Assembly (NCBI RefSeq): GCF_030695085.1 | Contig: NZ_JAUYTS010000142.1 | Coordinates: 1 to 55,191 of the forward strand | Origin: Falsiroseomonas sp. | GTDB lineage: Bacteria > Pseudomonadota > Alphaproteobacteria > Acetobacterales > Acetobacteraceae | DNA length: 55,191 nt | Direction of reading: 5' to 3' | Shown here: positions 28,028 through 36,438 of the stretch, in pieces | How the letters are laid out: each line of letters opens with the position of its first letter | How positions within the stretch are numbered: the first letter of the stretch is position 1 | The notes under the pieces: model-generated | The model's database searches: none | Seen by the model: only the letters and a program-made list of their open reading frames with translations | Told to the model about the DNA's origin: nothing | Program-made: the position numbers and the translations under genes

Positions 28028-29662
28028 ATGAGCAGACTCGGACCGGTCGAGATCGAGGTCATCCGCAACGCGCTGACGGCGGCCGCGGCGGAGATGGACG
28101 TGACGATCTGGCGCACCAGCCGCAGCACCATCGTGCGCGAGCTGCTTGATTATTCCACCGCAGTCTTCGACGCGGAGGGCAACAACGTCGCGCAATCCGC
28201 GCGCATCCCCCAGCACCTGAACTCGATGGGTGCGGCGCTGCGCACGCTGCTCGCCAGCTTTGTGGATGCGGAGCGCTGGGGGGCGGAGGACATCGTCGCC
28301 ACCAACGACCCCTATTGTGGCGCGCAGCACCTGAACGACGTGCTTGTCTTCAAGCCGGTATTCCATGAAGGCCGGCGCATCGCCTATGTCGGCGCGCTTT
28401 GCCACCACATCGACATGGGCGGCATGGCGCCCGGCAGCTACGCCGCGACGGCGACCGAGGTGTTCCAGGAAGGGCTACGAATCCCGCCGCTGAAGCTGAT
28501 CGAGGGCGGCAAGCTGAACGAGGCGGTCTGGGCGATGATCGGGCAGAATGTGCGCAAGCCCGCGCTGATGCTCGGTGATCTGCAAAGCCAGCTCGCCAGC
28601 CTCGAGGTCGGCGCCGCCTCCATCCGCCGCCTCGCGCTGCGGCACGGTGCGGATGTGATGCTGGAGGCCTGCGCCCGCATCCTCGATATGAGCGAGGCGG
28701 CGATGCGCGCCGCCATCCGCGCCATGCCAGACGGCGTTTATGAATTCGAGGACTTCCTCGACGAGGACGGCGTCTCCGGCGAGAAGGTTCGGCTGCATGC
28801 GCGCGTGACGATTGCGGATGATGAGATCGAGGTTGACCTCACCGGTTGCGCGGACCAGCAGCGCGGTCCGGTGAACTGCACGCCGGCGATGTCCGACTGT
28901 GCCGCCTACTACGCCATCATCGCCGCGACCGATGGCGCCGTGCAGGCCAATGCCGGCTGCTACCGCCCGATCCGCATCATCCACCGCGAAGGCAGCGTGA
29001 CGAGCTGCCGCCCTCCGGCCTCCGTGGCGCATCGCGTCGCGGTGACGCACCGCCTGGCCAATGTGCTGTTCGGCGCGCTGCACCAGCCGCTGCCCGACCG
29101 CATCCCCGCCGCGTATTATGGTGGCAGCTACGTCGTCACCTTCCAGACCATCGCCGAGGACGGGCACCGCGAGGTGCTGGTGGAGATCGAGATCGGCGGC
29201 ACCGGGGCGCACCCCGCAAAGGATGGCGTCAACGCCTGGTCCTTCGGCATGCACAACAACGCCAACATCCCGGTCGAGATGATCGAGAGCCAGATGCCGC
29301 TCTCCATCACCCGCTACGGGCTGCTGCCCGGTTCCGGCGGCGCCGGTGAGCACCGCGGCGGCCTCGGCCTGGTGCGCGAATGGCGCGTCGAGAGCCCGTC
29401 CTGCGTGTTCACCGCCAATATGGACCGGTTCCGCTTCCCGCCCTACGGCCTGGCCGGCGGCCGCCCCGGAAGCCTCGGGCGGCTGCTGCGCATCCGCGAC
29501 GGCGAGGCGACGCCGATCCCGCCGAAGAGCGACGGCGTGCAGCTCCGCCGCGGCGATGTCGTGCGGCTGGAGACCTCGGGCGGCGGCGGCTTCGGCGATC
29601 CTGCGCGCCGCGATGCCGAGGCCAATACGCGCGACCGCGCGCTCGGCTACATCACGGGCTGA
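28028..29662 (+). CDS. hyuB: Hydantoinase B / oxoprolinase family protein (pair 3)
   Basis: This B subunit (544 residues) is partner of the preceding hyuA. It shows LGPVEIEVIRNALTAAAAEM, VATNDPYCGAQHLNDVLVFK, the histidine-rich GALCHHIDMGGMAPGSYA and a C-terminal GGGGFGDPARRD. Two starts are possible: ATG 28019, which overlaps the hyuA stop but has GGAGGG directly against it, and ATG 28028, for which GGAGGG sits 9 bases away; the second is preferred. It is about 40-50 residues shorter than the other two HyuB copies, mainly in the central part. Its 3' end nearly touches the convergent MmgE/PrpD gene. Confidence 0.92.
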   Translation: MSRLGPVEIEVIRNALTAAAAEMDVTIWRTSRSTIVRELLDYSTAVFDAEGNNVAQSARIPQHLNSMGAALRTLLASFVDAERWGAEDIVATNDPYCGAQHLNDVLVFKPVFHEGRRIAYVGALCHHIDMGGMAPGSYAATATEVFQEGLRIPPLKLIEGGKLNEAVWAMIGQNVRKPALMLGDLQSQLASLEVGAASIRRLALRHGADVMLEACARILDMSEAAMRAAIRAMPDGVYEFEDFLDEDGVSGEKVRLHARVTIADDEIEVDLTGCADQQRGPVNCTPAMSDCAAYYAIIAATDGAVQANAGCYRPIRIIHREGSVTSCRPPASVAHRVAVTHRLANVLFGALHQPLPDRIPAAYYGGSYVVTFQTIAEDGHREVLVEIEIGGTGAHPAKDGVNAWSFGMHNNANIPVEMIESQMPLSITRYGLLPGSGGAGEHRGGLGLVREWRVESPSCVFTANMDRFRFPPYGLAGGRPGSLGRLLRIRDGEATPIPPKSDGVQLRRGDVVRLETSGGGGFGDPARRDAEANTRDRALGYITG

Positions 29663-29670
29663 GCGGTCGG

Positions 29671-31050
29671 TCAGACTGGACCGAGCGCCTTCGCCAGCGC
29701 GGCGACATCCGGCGCGCATGCGAGCGCCTCGACGCGCGTCGCGAGCTGGCGAAGGCGCTCCGGCGGCATGGGATGCCGTGCGGCGGCGGCGCAGGCCTCC
29801 GCCTTGGCCATCTGCGCCGCTTCCGTCAGCGGGTTGGCAGGGCTGCCGAGCGCGGCCTCGACCACCACACGCGCCGCCAGGCCCTCCTCGCCGATGATCC
29901 CGACGGTCTGCGGCACGACCGCGTTGGGGTCACTGGTCCCATCCTCCATCACCCTCACGCGCAGCGCGAGGGCGAGCGTCGCGGGGTCCGACAGCCGTGC
30001 GGGGGTGAAATCCTGCAGCCCGACGGTGCCGAAGCGCAGCGTGGTCGCCACGACATAGGGCAGGCAGAGCCGCGCATAGTTCTCGGTCAGCTCCGGCACC
30101 AGGGGGCGGCCGACGAGCCGCATCGCGAGCGGCGGCAGGTGCAGCCGAACCTCCCGGATCCGCCCGGGATCCATGCCGCCGCGTGCCATCAGCCGCTGCA
30201 CCCCATCGATGGCGGGATGGGTCAGGCGGCCGGAGGGGAATGGCTTGTGCGCCAGGTGCGTCACCTGCCAATCGCGGCCGAGCGCGGCGAGGCCCGGTTC
30301 AAGATCATGCCCGGCCTCCGTCATTTCGAGGAAGCCGGAGGGGCCGGTGAGCCAGGCGAGCGGGCCGCTCACCCCAGCCTCGGCAAGGTCCGCCGCACGG
30401 AAGGCTGCCGCGGCGGCGAAGCCCATTTGCACCGCCAGCGCGATCGAACCTTCGTGATGCGCCTGCATGGTGCCGGGGATCTGGCCGAGCATCAGCCCCG
30501 CACCAGCCGCGCCGCGTGCGGCATCGAAGCCGCGCAGCCGCGCGACCGCGCCATAGGCGCCGAACATGCCTGCGGTCGCCGGACGGAAGAAACGCATCGG
30601 CCCGCGCGCTGCCGCGCCAATGGTGCAGGCGAGATCGACCCCGAGGACGAGAGCAGCGAGGAATTGGCTGCCGGCAACCGGCCTGCCCAGCGCAGACTGC
30701 CGCTCCGCCTCCGCAAGCGCGGCGGCGAGGGTTGGCGTCATCACATGGACGACGGCCGCCTCGTGGATCGCGTCGAACTCCAGCGCATGTGCCTGGAAGG
30801 CGTTGACGAAGGCGGCCTGCGCCGCGGGCAGGCGCGCGGTCTCGCCCCAGATCCCGGCCTCCGCGCCCGCACCCCAGCGGCTGGCGGCGGAAAGCAGCCC
30901 TGGCTGCGCGGGATGTGCGGAGCCGGCGAGACCCACGGCCAGCGTGTCAAACAGGAAGCGGCGGGCCGCCTGCTTCGCGGAAGCGGGAATCGCGTCTTCT
31001 TCTGTCTCCAGCACGTGGCGGAGGAGCTGGGTTTCGGCCGCGATGGTCAT
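29671..31050 (-). CDS. MmgE/PrpD family protein
   Basis: This 459-residue protein belongs to the family that includes 2-methylcitrate dehydratase, cis-aconitate decarboxylase and iminodisuccinate epimerase. Visible family features are FLFDTLAVGLAGSA, NAFQAHALEFDAIHEAAVVH with the conserved Asp/His around residue 92, HEGSIALAVQMGFAAAAA and HLAHKPFPSGRLTHPAIDGV, where the conserved Lys-Pro-Phe-Pro-x-x motif falls. It is convergent with hyuB3 and stands alone on its strand. Because family members act on very different substrates, the reaction cannot be named; the neighbourhood suggests a role in the same catabolic region. No cofactor motif or signal peptide is visible. Confidence 0.85.
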   Translation of the reverse strand: MTIAAETQLLRHVLETEEDAIPASAKQAARRFLFDTLAVGLAGSAHPAQPGLLSAASRWGAGAEAGIWGETARLPAAQAAFVNAFQAHALEFDAIHEAAVVHVMTPTLAAALAEAERQSALGRPVAGSQFLAALVLGVDLACTIGAAARGPMRFFRPATAGMFGAYGAVARLRGFDAARGAAGAGLMLGQIPGTMQAHHEGSIALAVQMGFAAAAAFRAADLAEAGVSGPLAWLTGPSGFLEMTEAGHDLEPGLAALGRDWQVTHLAHKPFPSGRLTHPAIDGVQRLMARGGMDPGRIREVRLHLPPLAMRLVGRPLVPELTENYARLCLPYVVATTLRFGTVGLQDFTPARLSDPATLALALRVRVMEDGTSDPNAVVPQTVGIIGEEGLAARVVVEAALGSPANPLTEAAQMAKAEACAAAARHPMPPERLRQLATRVEALACAPDVAALAKALGPV

Positions 31051-31324
31051 TGCGCAATGCTGCCGGCGCGATTGAGGCCGGTCAACGGCCGAGACTTTGG
31101 TCGTGGGCCAGTTGACGGCCCTGACTATATTCCGCTCAGGTCATCCTCCTCGACGCATCCCGTCGATGATGACCGAGCGGGCTGCCTCGCGACAAGCGCC
31201 GACCCGTTTCCAACGGTGTTTCACGTATTTCGTGCTTTGGCCCAAAATGGCGCGGCAGATCACCCCGAGGTCAGGGGGGCAGCCTCGCTGGTGCGGGTGG
31301 CGGCCCGGCGAGGGAGGCGCGGCG

Positions 31325-31440
31325 CTACTCCCGCCGCGTCTCCAGTCCGGCGGGGCGCTCGGCGTAGATGCGGCAGAGGCGGATCTGGTCGGCGATGGAG
31401 TTGGGGTTCTGCCCGTCATCGGAGTAGCGGGCGTAGATGG
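31325..31440 (-). pseudogene. N-terminal fragment of a serine recombinase
   Basis: The minus strand reads AIYARYSDDGQNPNSIADQI then RLCRIYAER before a stop at 31325. This is the start of a large resolvase/invertase-type serine recombinase, with the catalytic serine in RYSDD and the following SIxDQ helix. No catalytic-domain remainder or zinc-ribbon follows on this strand. A C-terminal fragment of the same family lies about 150 bases away on the opposite strand. Confidence 0.6.
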
Positions 31441-31563
31441 CGCAGCCGACCGGCGTGCTGGTGGTGGTGGCACCCGAGAGCAGCGACCTCTTGCGTGAGG
31501 TTGTTATGTCTGTGTGGTCGGTCAGCGGCCCGCACTTGTAAGTCTCGGTCATCGGCGTCGGCC

Positions 31564-31860
31564 TGCGTGTCCCCGCATCCCATCCGCCTCGTCCGGCTTG
31601 CGGCGCTCCGGGAGGCACTGGCCGGGGAGGGCGCGCCGGAGGCGCTCGAGGCGGCGCGGGCCTTGATCGCGCGGGTGGTCGTCATGCCCCCGGACGGCGA
31701 AGGCGGGCCGCCCGCCATCGAGCTGGTGGGGCAGTTCAGCGCAGTTCTAGAACTCGGTGGCGCGGTCCTGCCGGGCGGCATCTTTCCCGAGGCACGCGCC
31801 CCTGGCCGACAGCGCTCCCAAAGTTCGGTCAAAGGGGATCACGAGGGCAGAGCCCTCCTT
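31564..31860 (+). pseudogene. C-terminal fragment of a serine recombinase
   Basis: A plus-strand stretch reads LAALREALAGEGAPEALEAA, then RALIARVVVMPPDGEGGPPA, then IELVGQFSAVLELGG. Large serine recombinases end with a coiled coil and a beta-strand pattern of just this type (ALEALRGLIERVVL...IELVGELA). The upstream domains are missing, and the last part (SSVKGDHEGRALLAG) looks like a mutated form of the usual end. With the N-terminal piece nearby in opposite orientation, the two are probably parts of a rearranged phage or integrative-element integrase. Confidence 0.55.
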
Positions 31861-31940
31861 GCAGGCCGCCCGCACAAACCAGCCGCCACCCCGCAAGAAC
31901 ATGCTGGCGTCCGGGGCCTTCGCAGGTGCAGCATCGGGGC

Positions 31941-34772
31941 ATGGACCGGATGCAACAGGCGCTTGTCGCCGAACCCAGCCCCGTTGCCGCGCCGCCCGAG
32001 GCGGACCGCATCGGCGAGATCATCGCCGCCCTGCTGCTGCAATTGCGGGAGGCGCGGGAGGCTGCGGCGACGGACCCATTTGGCGATCCTGTCCTGTTGA
32101 TTGCCTTGGCCATCAGCCGGCGGCTGGATGATGGGCGGTTGGATGCGGCCTCGGTGGGGGAGTTGATTGCGCGGCTGGCTGATACCGCTGCCGCGGACCG
32201 CGCCCGGCGGCTGGCGGCTTATGTCGGGTTGGATCGCGGCGCCGGGACGCTGGATGCGCTGGCCGCGCGGCTGGTGCGGCCGGACCCGGAGGACAGCCCG
32301 GTGCCTTTCGCCGCCTTCCGGGAGGTGGTGGAGCGTCCGCGCTTCGCCGCGGTGTTCACCGCGCATCCCACCTTTTCGCTGCCGCCCGGCACCGGTGCGG
32401 CCGTGGCGGCGGCGGCGTCTGGCGCCGCATTCCCGCCAGGCCTGTCGCACCGCCCTGCCGCACCCACGCTGGTTGAGGAATTCGTCCAGGCGGTGGCCGC
32501 CATCCAGCGCGGGCGGGATGCGCTGGATGCGTTGAACGGTGCGCTGCTGCGGGCGGCGCGCGGCATCTGGGGCGATCGCTGGCAGGCGCTGCTGCCGGCG
32601 CCGATCCTGCTGAGTTCCTGGGTCGGCTACGATACCGATGGCCGCACCGATATCGGCTGGTGGGACACGATCGGCCTGCGCCTGACCATGAAGCGCCTGC
32701 AATTGCAGCGCCTGGCCGCGCAGCTTGCCCCGCTCGGTGACTGCGCGGCAGCGCTTGCCGCCCGCGCTGGCCAGGCCGAAGCCGCCGTCGCCCGGCAGTT
32801 GGATGCAGTGCCACAGACCCCGGTGCCGGAGGCAGTGCAGCATTTCGCCGCGGTGCTGATCGGTGAGCGCGAGGCGGCCCTGACCGACCCTGGCCCGCTG
32901 GTCGGCCTGTTCCCCGCGGCTTTGGCTGCGGCGCCGGATGAGGCGACGCGTCTGGCGCTCGCCATCGCCCGCGCCGGCCTCGCCGGGCACGGCCTGGCGC
33001 TGGCGCATACCCACACCCGTTTGAATGCGAGCCAGATCCACAACGCGCTGCGCCAGCGCCTGGGCCTGACCGCCAGCCCGGACGACATGGCCAGCCGCCG
33101 CGGCCTGCTGGCCCAGGTGAATGCGGCGCTGGCGGAGGTCACGCCGCAGCCAGTGGATTTCGGCGCGCTGCTGGCCGAACAGGCCTCCGCCGTGCGGCTG
33201 ATGATGACGGTGGCGCAGATCGCCAAGCATGTGGATGCGTCCCAGCCCGTGCGCTTCCTGATCGCGGAGACCGAAAGCGGCTACACGCTGCTCGGTGCCT
33301 TGTGGCTGGCCAAGCGCCTGGGCATCGAGCGCCATGTCGAGATCTCGCCCCTGTTCGAGACGGCGGAGGCGCTGGAGCGCGGTGAGAAGGTGGTGGAGGA
33401 GGCGCTGCGCAGCCCCTTCTTTCGCGACTACCTCCGCACCCATGGCCGGCTGTGCCTGCAATTCGGCTATTCCGATTCCGGCCGCTATGTCGGCCAGCTT
33501 CCGGCCAGCTACCTGGCGGAACGCCTGAAGCTGCGCCTGGCCGATCAGCTCCGCCGGCATGGCCTGTCCGAGATCGAGCTGGTGTTGTTCGACACCCATG
33601 GCGAGAGCATCGGCCGTGGTGGGCATCCGGACAGCCTGGCGGATCGGCTGGACTACCTCTCCCCGCCCCAGGCGCGGGCGGCGCTGGCCAAGGCGGGGCT
33701 GAAGCTGCGGGAGGAAAGCAGCTTCCAGGGCGGCGATGGCTATCTGCTGTTCGGCACCCCCGCTTTGGCCGCCGCCACCATCGCCCGCATCGCCGAGCAC
33801 GCCTTCGCGCCACCGGCCACCGAGCCGGACCCGATCTATGCGGAAAGCGACTACGGCGCGGATTTCTTCGCCACCATCCGGCGGGAGATGCAGATCCTGG
33901 TGGAGGACCCGGGCTATGCCGCGCTGCTCGGCGCCTTCGGACCGGGGCTGCTGGACCGCACCGGCTCGCGGCCCTCGGCGCGGCAATCGGATATGGGCGG
34001 GCCGGCGCGCATCACCCACCCTTCCCAGCTGCGCGCCATTCCGAACAACGCCATCCTGCAGCAGATGGGCTGGCTGGCGAATACGCTGCACGGCCTCGGC
34101 GCCGCGGTGGCCGCCAACCCGGACAGCTTCGCAGACATGCTGGCGCGCAGCCCGCGCTTCGCCCGCGCCGTGGCCATGGCCGCGCGGGCGGCGGCGTGTT
34201 CCGATCTCGGCGTGCTGCGGGCCGGGGTGGATACGCTGGACCCCGGCCCCTGGCTCGACCGCGCCGGCGCCACCAGGCGCCCGGGGCGGCGGGAGGAGCT
34301 GATGCATGTGGCCTCCGCGCTCGAACGGCTTGGCCTGTCCGCCGATGTGCGGCGCATGCTGCGGCACCTGCAGGCCGATCATCTGGCGCTGCGTGCCGCC
34401 TGGCCGGACTTGCCGCGGATGCCGGACCGGCTGGTGCTGCTGCATGCGCTGCGCCTGGCGCTGATCCATCGCATCTGGCTGCTGGCGGTGCAGATTCCCG
34501 AATTCAGCCCGCGCCACGGCGCAACGCGAGAGGCGCTGATCCGCGGCATCCTGCAGCTGGATGTGGATCGCGCCCTGGCGCTGCTGGCGGAGGTCTTTCC
34601 CTCCCGCCCCGACCCGGCGAGCAGCCTGGATTTCCACGAACCGGCACCGGGTCGTGGCGGGGCCTCCTACGCCGCGGAACACACCGCGATCTTCACCCCG
34701 ATGGCCGGGCTGTTCGCCCAGGTGCGGGAATGCTCGGCCGCCATCGCGCATGAGGTGGGCGCCTTCGGCTGA
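31941..34772 (+). CDS. Phosphoenolpyruvate carboxylase family protein with altered catalytic motifs
   Basis: The 943-residue product aligns with PEP carboxylase over its length but not at all active-site motifs. Kept: AHPT at 141-144 (catalytic histidine), GYSDS at 509-513, SIGRGG at 556-561, GSRP near 675 and RAIP at 698-701. Changed: the Glu and arginine pair after AHPT are absent (AHPTFSLPPG); GxDRDGNP reads GYDTDGRTDIGWWD; FHGRGGS reads FDTHGES, losing one catalytic arginine; the lysine after GYSDS is Arg; and the protein lacks the conserved NTG C-terminus. It may be a divergent isoform or a protein with another task. The ATG at 31941 is preferred; a GTG at 31926 is possible. It stands alone, bounded by recombinase debris and an inverted repeat. 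Confidence 0.75.
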   Translation: MDRMQQALVAEPSPVAAPPEADRIGEIIAALLLQLREAREAAATDPFGDPVLLIALAISRRLDDGRLDAASVGELIARLADTAAADRARRLAAYVGLDRGAGTLDALAARLVRPDPEDSPVPFAAFREVVERPRFAAVFTAHPTFSLPPGTGAAVAAAASGAAFPPGLSHRPAAPTLVEEFVQAVAAIQRGRDALDALNGALLRAARGIWGDRWQALLPAPILLSSWVGYDTDGRTDIGWWDTIGLRLTMKRLQLQRLAAQLAPLGDCAAALAARAGQAEAAVARQLDAVPQTPVPEAVQHFAAVLIGEREAALTDPGPLVGLFPAALAAAPDEATRLALAIARAGLAGHGLALAHTHTRLNASQIHNALRQRLGLTASPDDMASRRGLLAQVNAALAEVTPQPVDFGALLAEQASAVRLMMTVAQIAKHVDASQPVRFLIAETESGYTLLGALWLAKRLGIERHVEISPLFETAEALERGEKVVEEALRSPFFRDYLRTHGRLCLQFGYSDSGRYVGQLPASYLAERLKLRLADQLRRHGLSEIELVLFDTHGESIGRGGHPDSLADRLDYLSPPQARAALAKAGLKLREESSFQGGDGYLLFGTPALAAATIARIAEHAFAPPATEPDPIYAESDYGADFFATIRREMQILVEDPGYAALLGAFGPGLLDRTGSRPSARQSDMGGPARITHPSQLRAIPNNAILQQMGWLANTLHGLGAAVAANPDSFADMLARSPRFARAVAMAARAAACSDLGVLRAGVDTLDPGPWLDRAGATRRPGRREELMHVASALERLGLSADVRRMLRHLQADHLALRAAWPDLPRMPDRLVLLHALRLALIHRIWLLAVQIPEFSPRHGATREALIRGILQLDVDRALALLAEVFPSRPDPASSLDFHEPAPGRGGASYAAEHTAIFTPMAGLFAQVRECSAAIAHEVGAFG

Positions 34773-34851
34773 ACCGGTGGCCGCGGCTGGCCGGCCAGAT
34801 CCTCCGAACGGATGAGGTCGCGGGGTGGCCGCGGCCCCCAGGCGGTTCAGC
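34768..34851 (+). terminator. Inverted repeats downstream of the PEPC-like gene
   Basis: GCTGAACCG at 34768-34776 pairs perfectly with CGGTTCAGC at 34843-34851, and flanking GGCCGCGG-type sequence extends the match imperfectly to nearly 20 bases. Inside the loop is a perfect 12-base palindrome, CTGGCCGGCCAG (34787-34798). The structure overlaps the stop codon and probably acts as a terminator or 3' stabiliser. No U-run follows. Confidence 0.4.
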
Positions 34852-35180
34852 GGGCCGTATCGCTTTGAGGGAGATTGGTGAGCCGCGGACTATGCGCACC
34901 AGCAGGACGCACAGCCACGGCCCGGAGAGCTGCGACTGCCAAACCCGAGCACACGAAAAAATGGACGTCGAAAAAAAATTACCAGCATATTTCATGGCGG
35001 TATCGCGGTTTCTAGTATTTGATTTTCCTGAAAATTCAATAGTTTGAACGGCATCGCAACAAAATAAGTTTCATTTTTCAGCATCTTACGCGTTTGTCTA
35101 TCGAGATTGTGAAGGCCTCTGGGTCTCCCGCAGCATCCCTTTAATGGTCATGGTCGCACAATAAATACGTGGTGGGTGTA
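34852..35180. other. AT-rich intergenic islet upstream of the glycosyltransferase
   Basis: From about 34955 to 35170 composition falls sharply, with A-runs (AAAAAAAATTACC), ATATTTCATGG and TTTCATTTTTCAG, in a window otherwise near 70% GC. A 60-codon frame at 34865-35047 has no recognisable content. The stretch should contain the promoter of the glycosyltransferase gene and may be a binding site for a nucleoid silencer or a trace of foreign DNA. I could not assign a definite -35/-10 pair. Confidence 0.45.
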
Positions 35181-36425
35181 ATGAAGGTCGTGGAGGTTTC
35201 AGCAAAGGGGGTTCTGGCAACCACGGTCGGGGCGGAGCCGTGGCCTTCGTCGGAGCGCCACGGGCCGATCGTTGTGGTCGAGCTTTCCAACCGCAGCGGG
35301 CGCCACGCCCCGTTTAACGCCGCGTTTCTGCAGACCGTCATGCGGGCGTTCCCGGAGCGTGGGATCGCCTTTTGGGCGGACCCGACGCATCTCGACGCGA
35401 TCCGGCCGCTGCTGGACGGCGAGGACGGGCTCGCATTTCATGCCCTCACTCTCTGGCCAGACAAGGCGGAGGTCACCCATTCCTCCTTCGCCCGCATCCT
35501 TCACGCTATTGCCACCCTTCGCCAGATACATCGTGCCCATGCTGGAAAAACCGCCGCGATGATCGTGTCCTCCAGCACGCCTGCAGGAATGTTCGGCGCG
35601 TGGATCATGCAGCGTATGGGCGGCCCGCCCATGCAATTCCCCCTGCATGGCGAAGTGAATGTGCTTCGTGAGGGTTGGCGATCCCGCAATCCGCTAGCCC
35701 GCATCATCGACCTGCACGCCGCGTTGCGGTGGTTGCCAGGGCAGCGGTTTCGGATTCTTGTACTTGAACGCCATGTGGCGGAAGCAATGGTCCAACTCGC
35801 CCCGTGGTTGGAAGGGAAAGTTGATTTCATCCCACATCCAGCCGGTGCTTCCCTGGAACTGGAGGCGCTGCCGGACGTGCCGGTGCGGATTGGGACGCTA
35901 GGGATCGCCAATCGAGGGCGAGGGTTCGACCTGTGGATGCGCACGGTCGCCGCGCTGGCCGATGTTCCGGGCCTCGCATTCCACCATGTCGGCGCCATGC
36001 ATCGCGAATTCATCGGGCAGCCAATGACGGGGTTTACCGATCCTCCGGACGGCGCGCATCTGAAGCGGGAAGTCTATCTCGCCCGGCTCAAGGCGCTGCA
36101 CTATGTCTGCGTTCCGGTCCAAGGCAGCTACTACGATCTGGCTGCCAGTGGCACGCTTCTCGATGCCGTGGCGGCAGGCAAGCCGGTGATTGCGCTGCGC
36201 CGCCGTAGCATGGAAAGCTTCTTCCAGCAGGCGGGCGACATCGGCTTTCTCTGTGAGGACGAAGCCGAGCTTCGCCAAGTGTTGCACAACCTGGCGAACA
36301 GCTTCGACCCGGCGCGCCATGCGCGGCAGGCCGCAAACATGAGACGCCTGCGCGAGTCACGTACACCGCAGGCCCTGGCGGACCCTTATGCCCGCATCCT
36401 CAGTCAGGCGATGCTGGCGCGCTAA
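35181..36425 (+). CDS. Glycosyltransferase-like protein (GT-B type, probable)
   Basis: The product has 414 residues and no signal peptide or membrane span. The N-terminal half has Rossmann-like strands (GPIVVVELSNRSGRHAPFNA), and the C-terminal half carries the nucleotide-sugar-domain pattern of GT4/GT1 enzymes: VRIGTLGIANRGRGFDLWMR, FHHVGAMH, YVCVPVQGSYYDLAASGTLL, DAVAAGKPVIALRR, then GFLCEDEAELRQVLHNLANS. The E-x7-E motif is not clear, so the family is uncertain. ATG 35181 is preferred over the GTG at 35169. It is preceded by AT-rich DNA, unlike the rest of the window, and is convergent with the rhodanese gene. A role in surface polysaccharide is plausible but unproven. Confidence 0.6.
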   Translation: MKVVEVSAKGVLATTVGAEPWPSSERHGPIVVVELSNRSGRHAPFNAAFLQTVMRAFPERGIAFWADPTHLDAIRPLLDGEDGLAFHALTLWPDKAEVTHSSFARILHAIATLRQIHRAHAGKTAAMIVSSSTPAGMFGAWIMQRMGGPPMQFPLHGEVNVLREGWRSRNPLARIIDLHAALRWLPGQRFRILVLERHVAEAMVQLAPWLEGKVDFIPHPAGASLELEALPDVPVRIGTLGIANRGRGFDLWMRTVAALADVPGLAFHHVGAMHREFIGQPMTGFTDPPDGAHLKREVYLARLKALHYVCVPVQGSYYDLAASGTLLDAVAAGKPVIALRRRSMESFFQQAGDIGFLCEDEAELRQVLHNLANSFDPARHARQAANMRRLRESRTPQALADPYARILSQAMLAR

Positions 36426-36438
36426 ACTGCTCCGGCGG

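Noticed and set aside
29639..29688. Inverted repeat GCGCTCGG / CCGAGCGC across the hyuB3-PrpD junction
   Set aside because: Both arms lie inside coding sequence and are 34 bases apart; eight GC-rich bases can match by chance.
29380..32100. Plus-strand frame of 906 codons spanning hyuB3, the PrpD gene and beyond
   Set aside because: It crosses two confident genes on both strands in the wrong frame. Only the part at 31564-31860 has real similarity (recombinase C-terminus), and that is listed separately.
31839..34751. Minus-strand frame of 970 codons opposite the PEPC-like gene
   Set aside because: Antisense shadow; the plus-strand product has recognisable PEPC motifs throughout.
34865..35047. 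60-codon frame at the edge of the AT-rich islet
   Set aside because: No ribosome site, no recognisable content and mixed composition; more likely non-coding.
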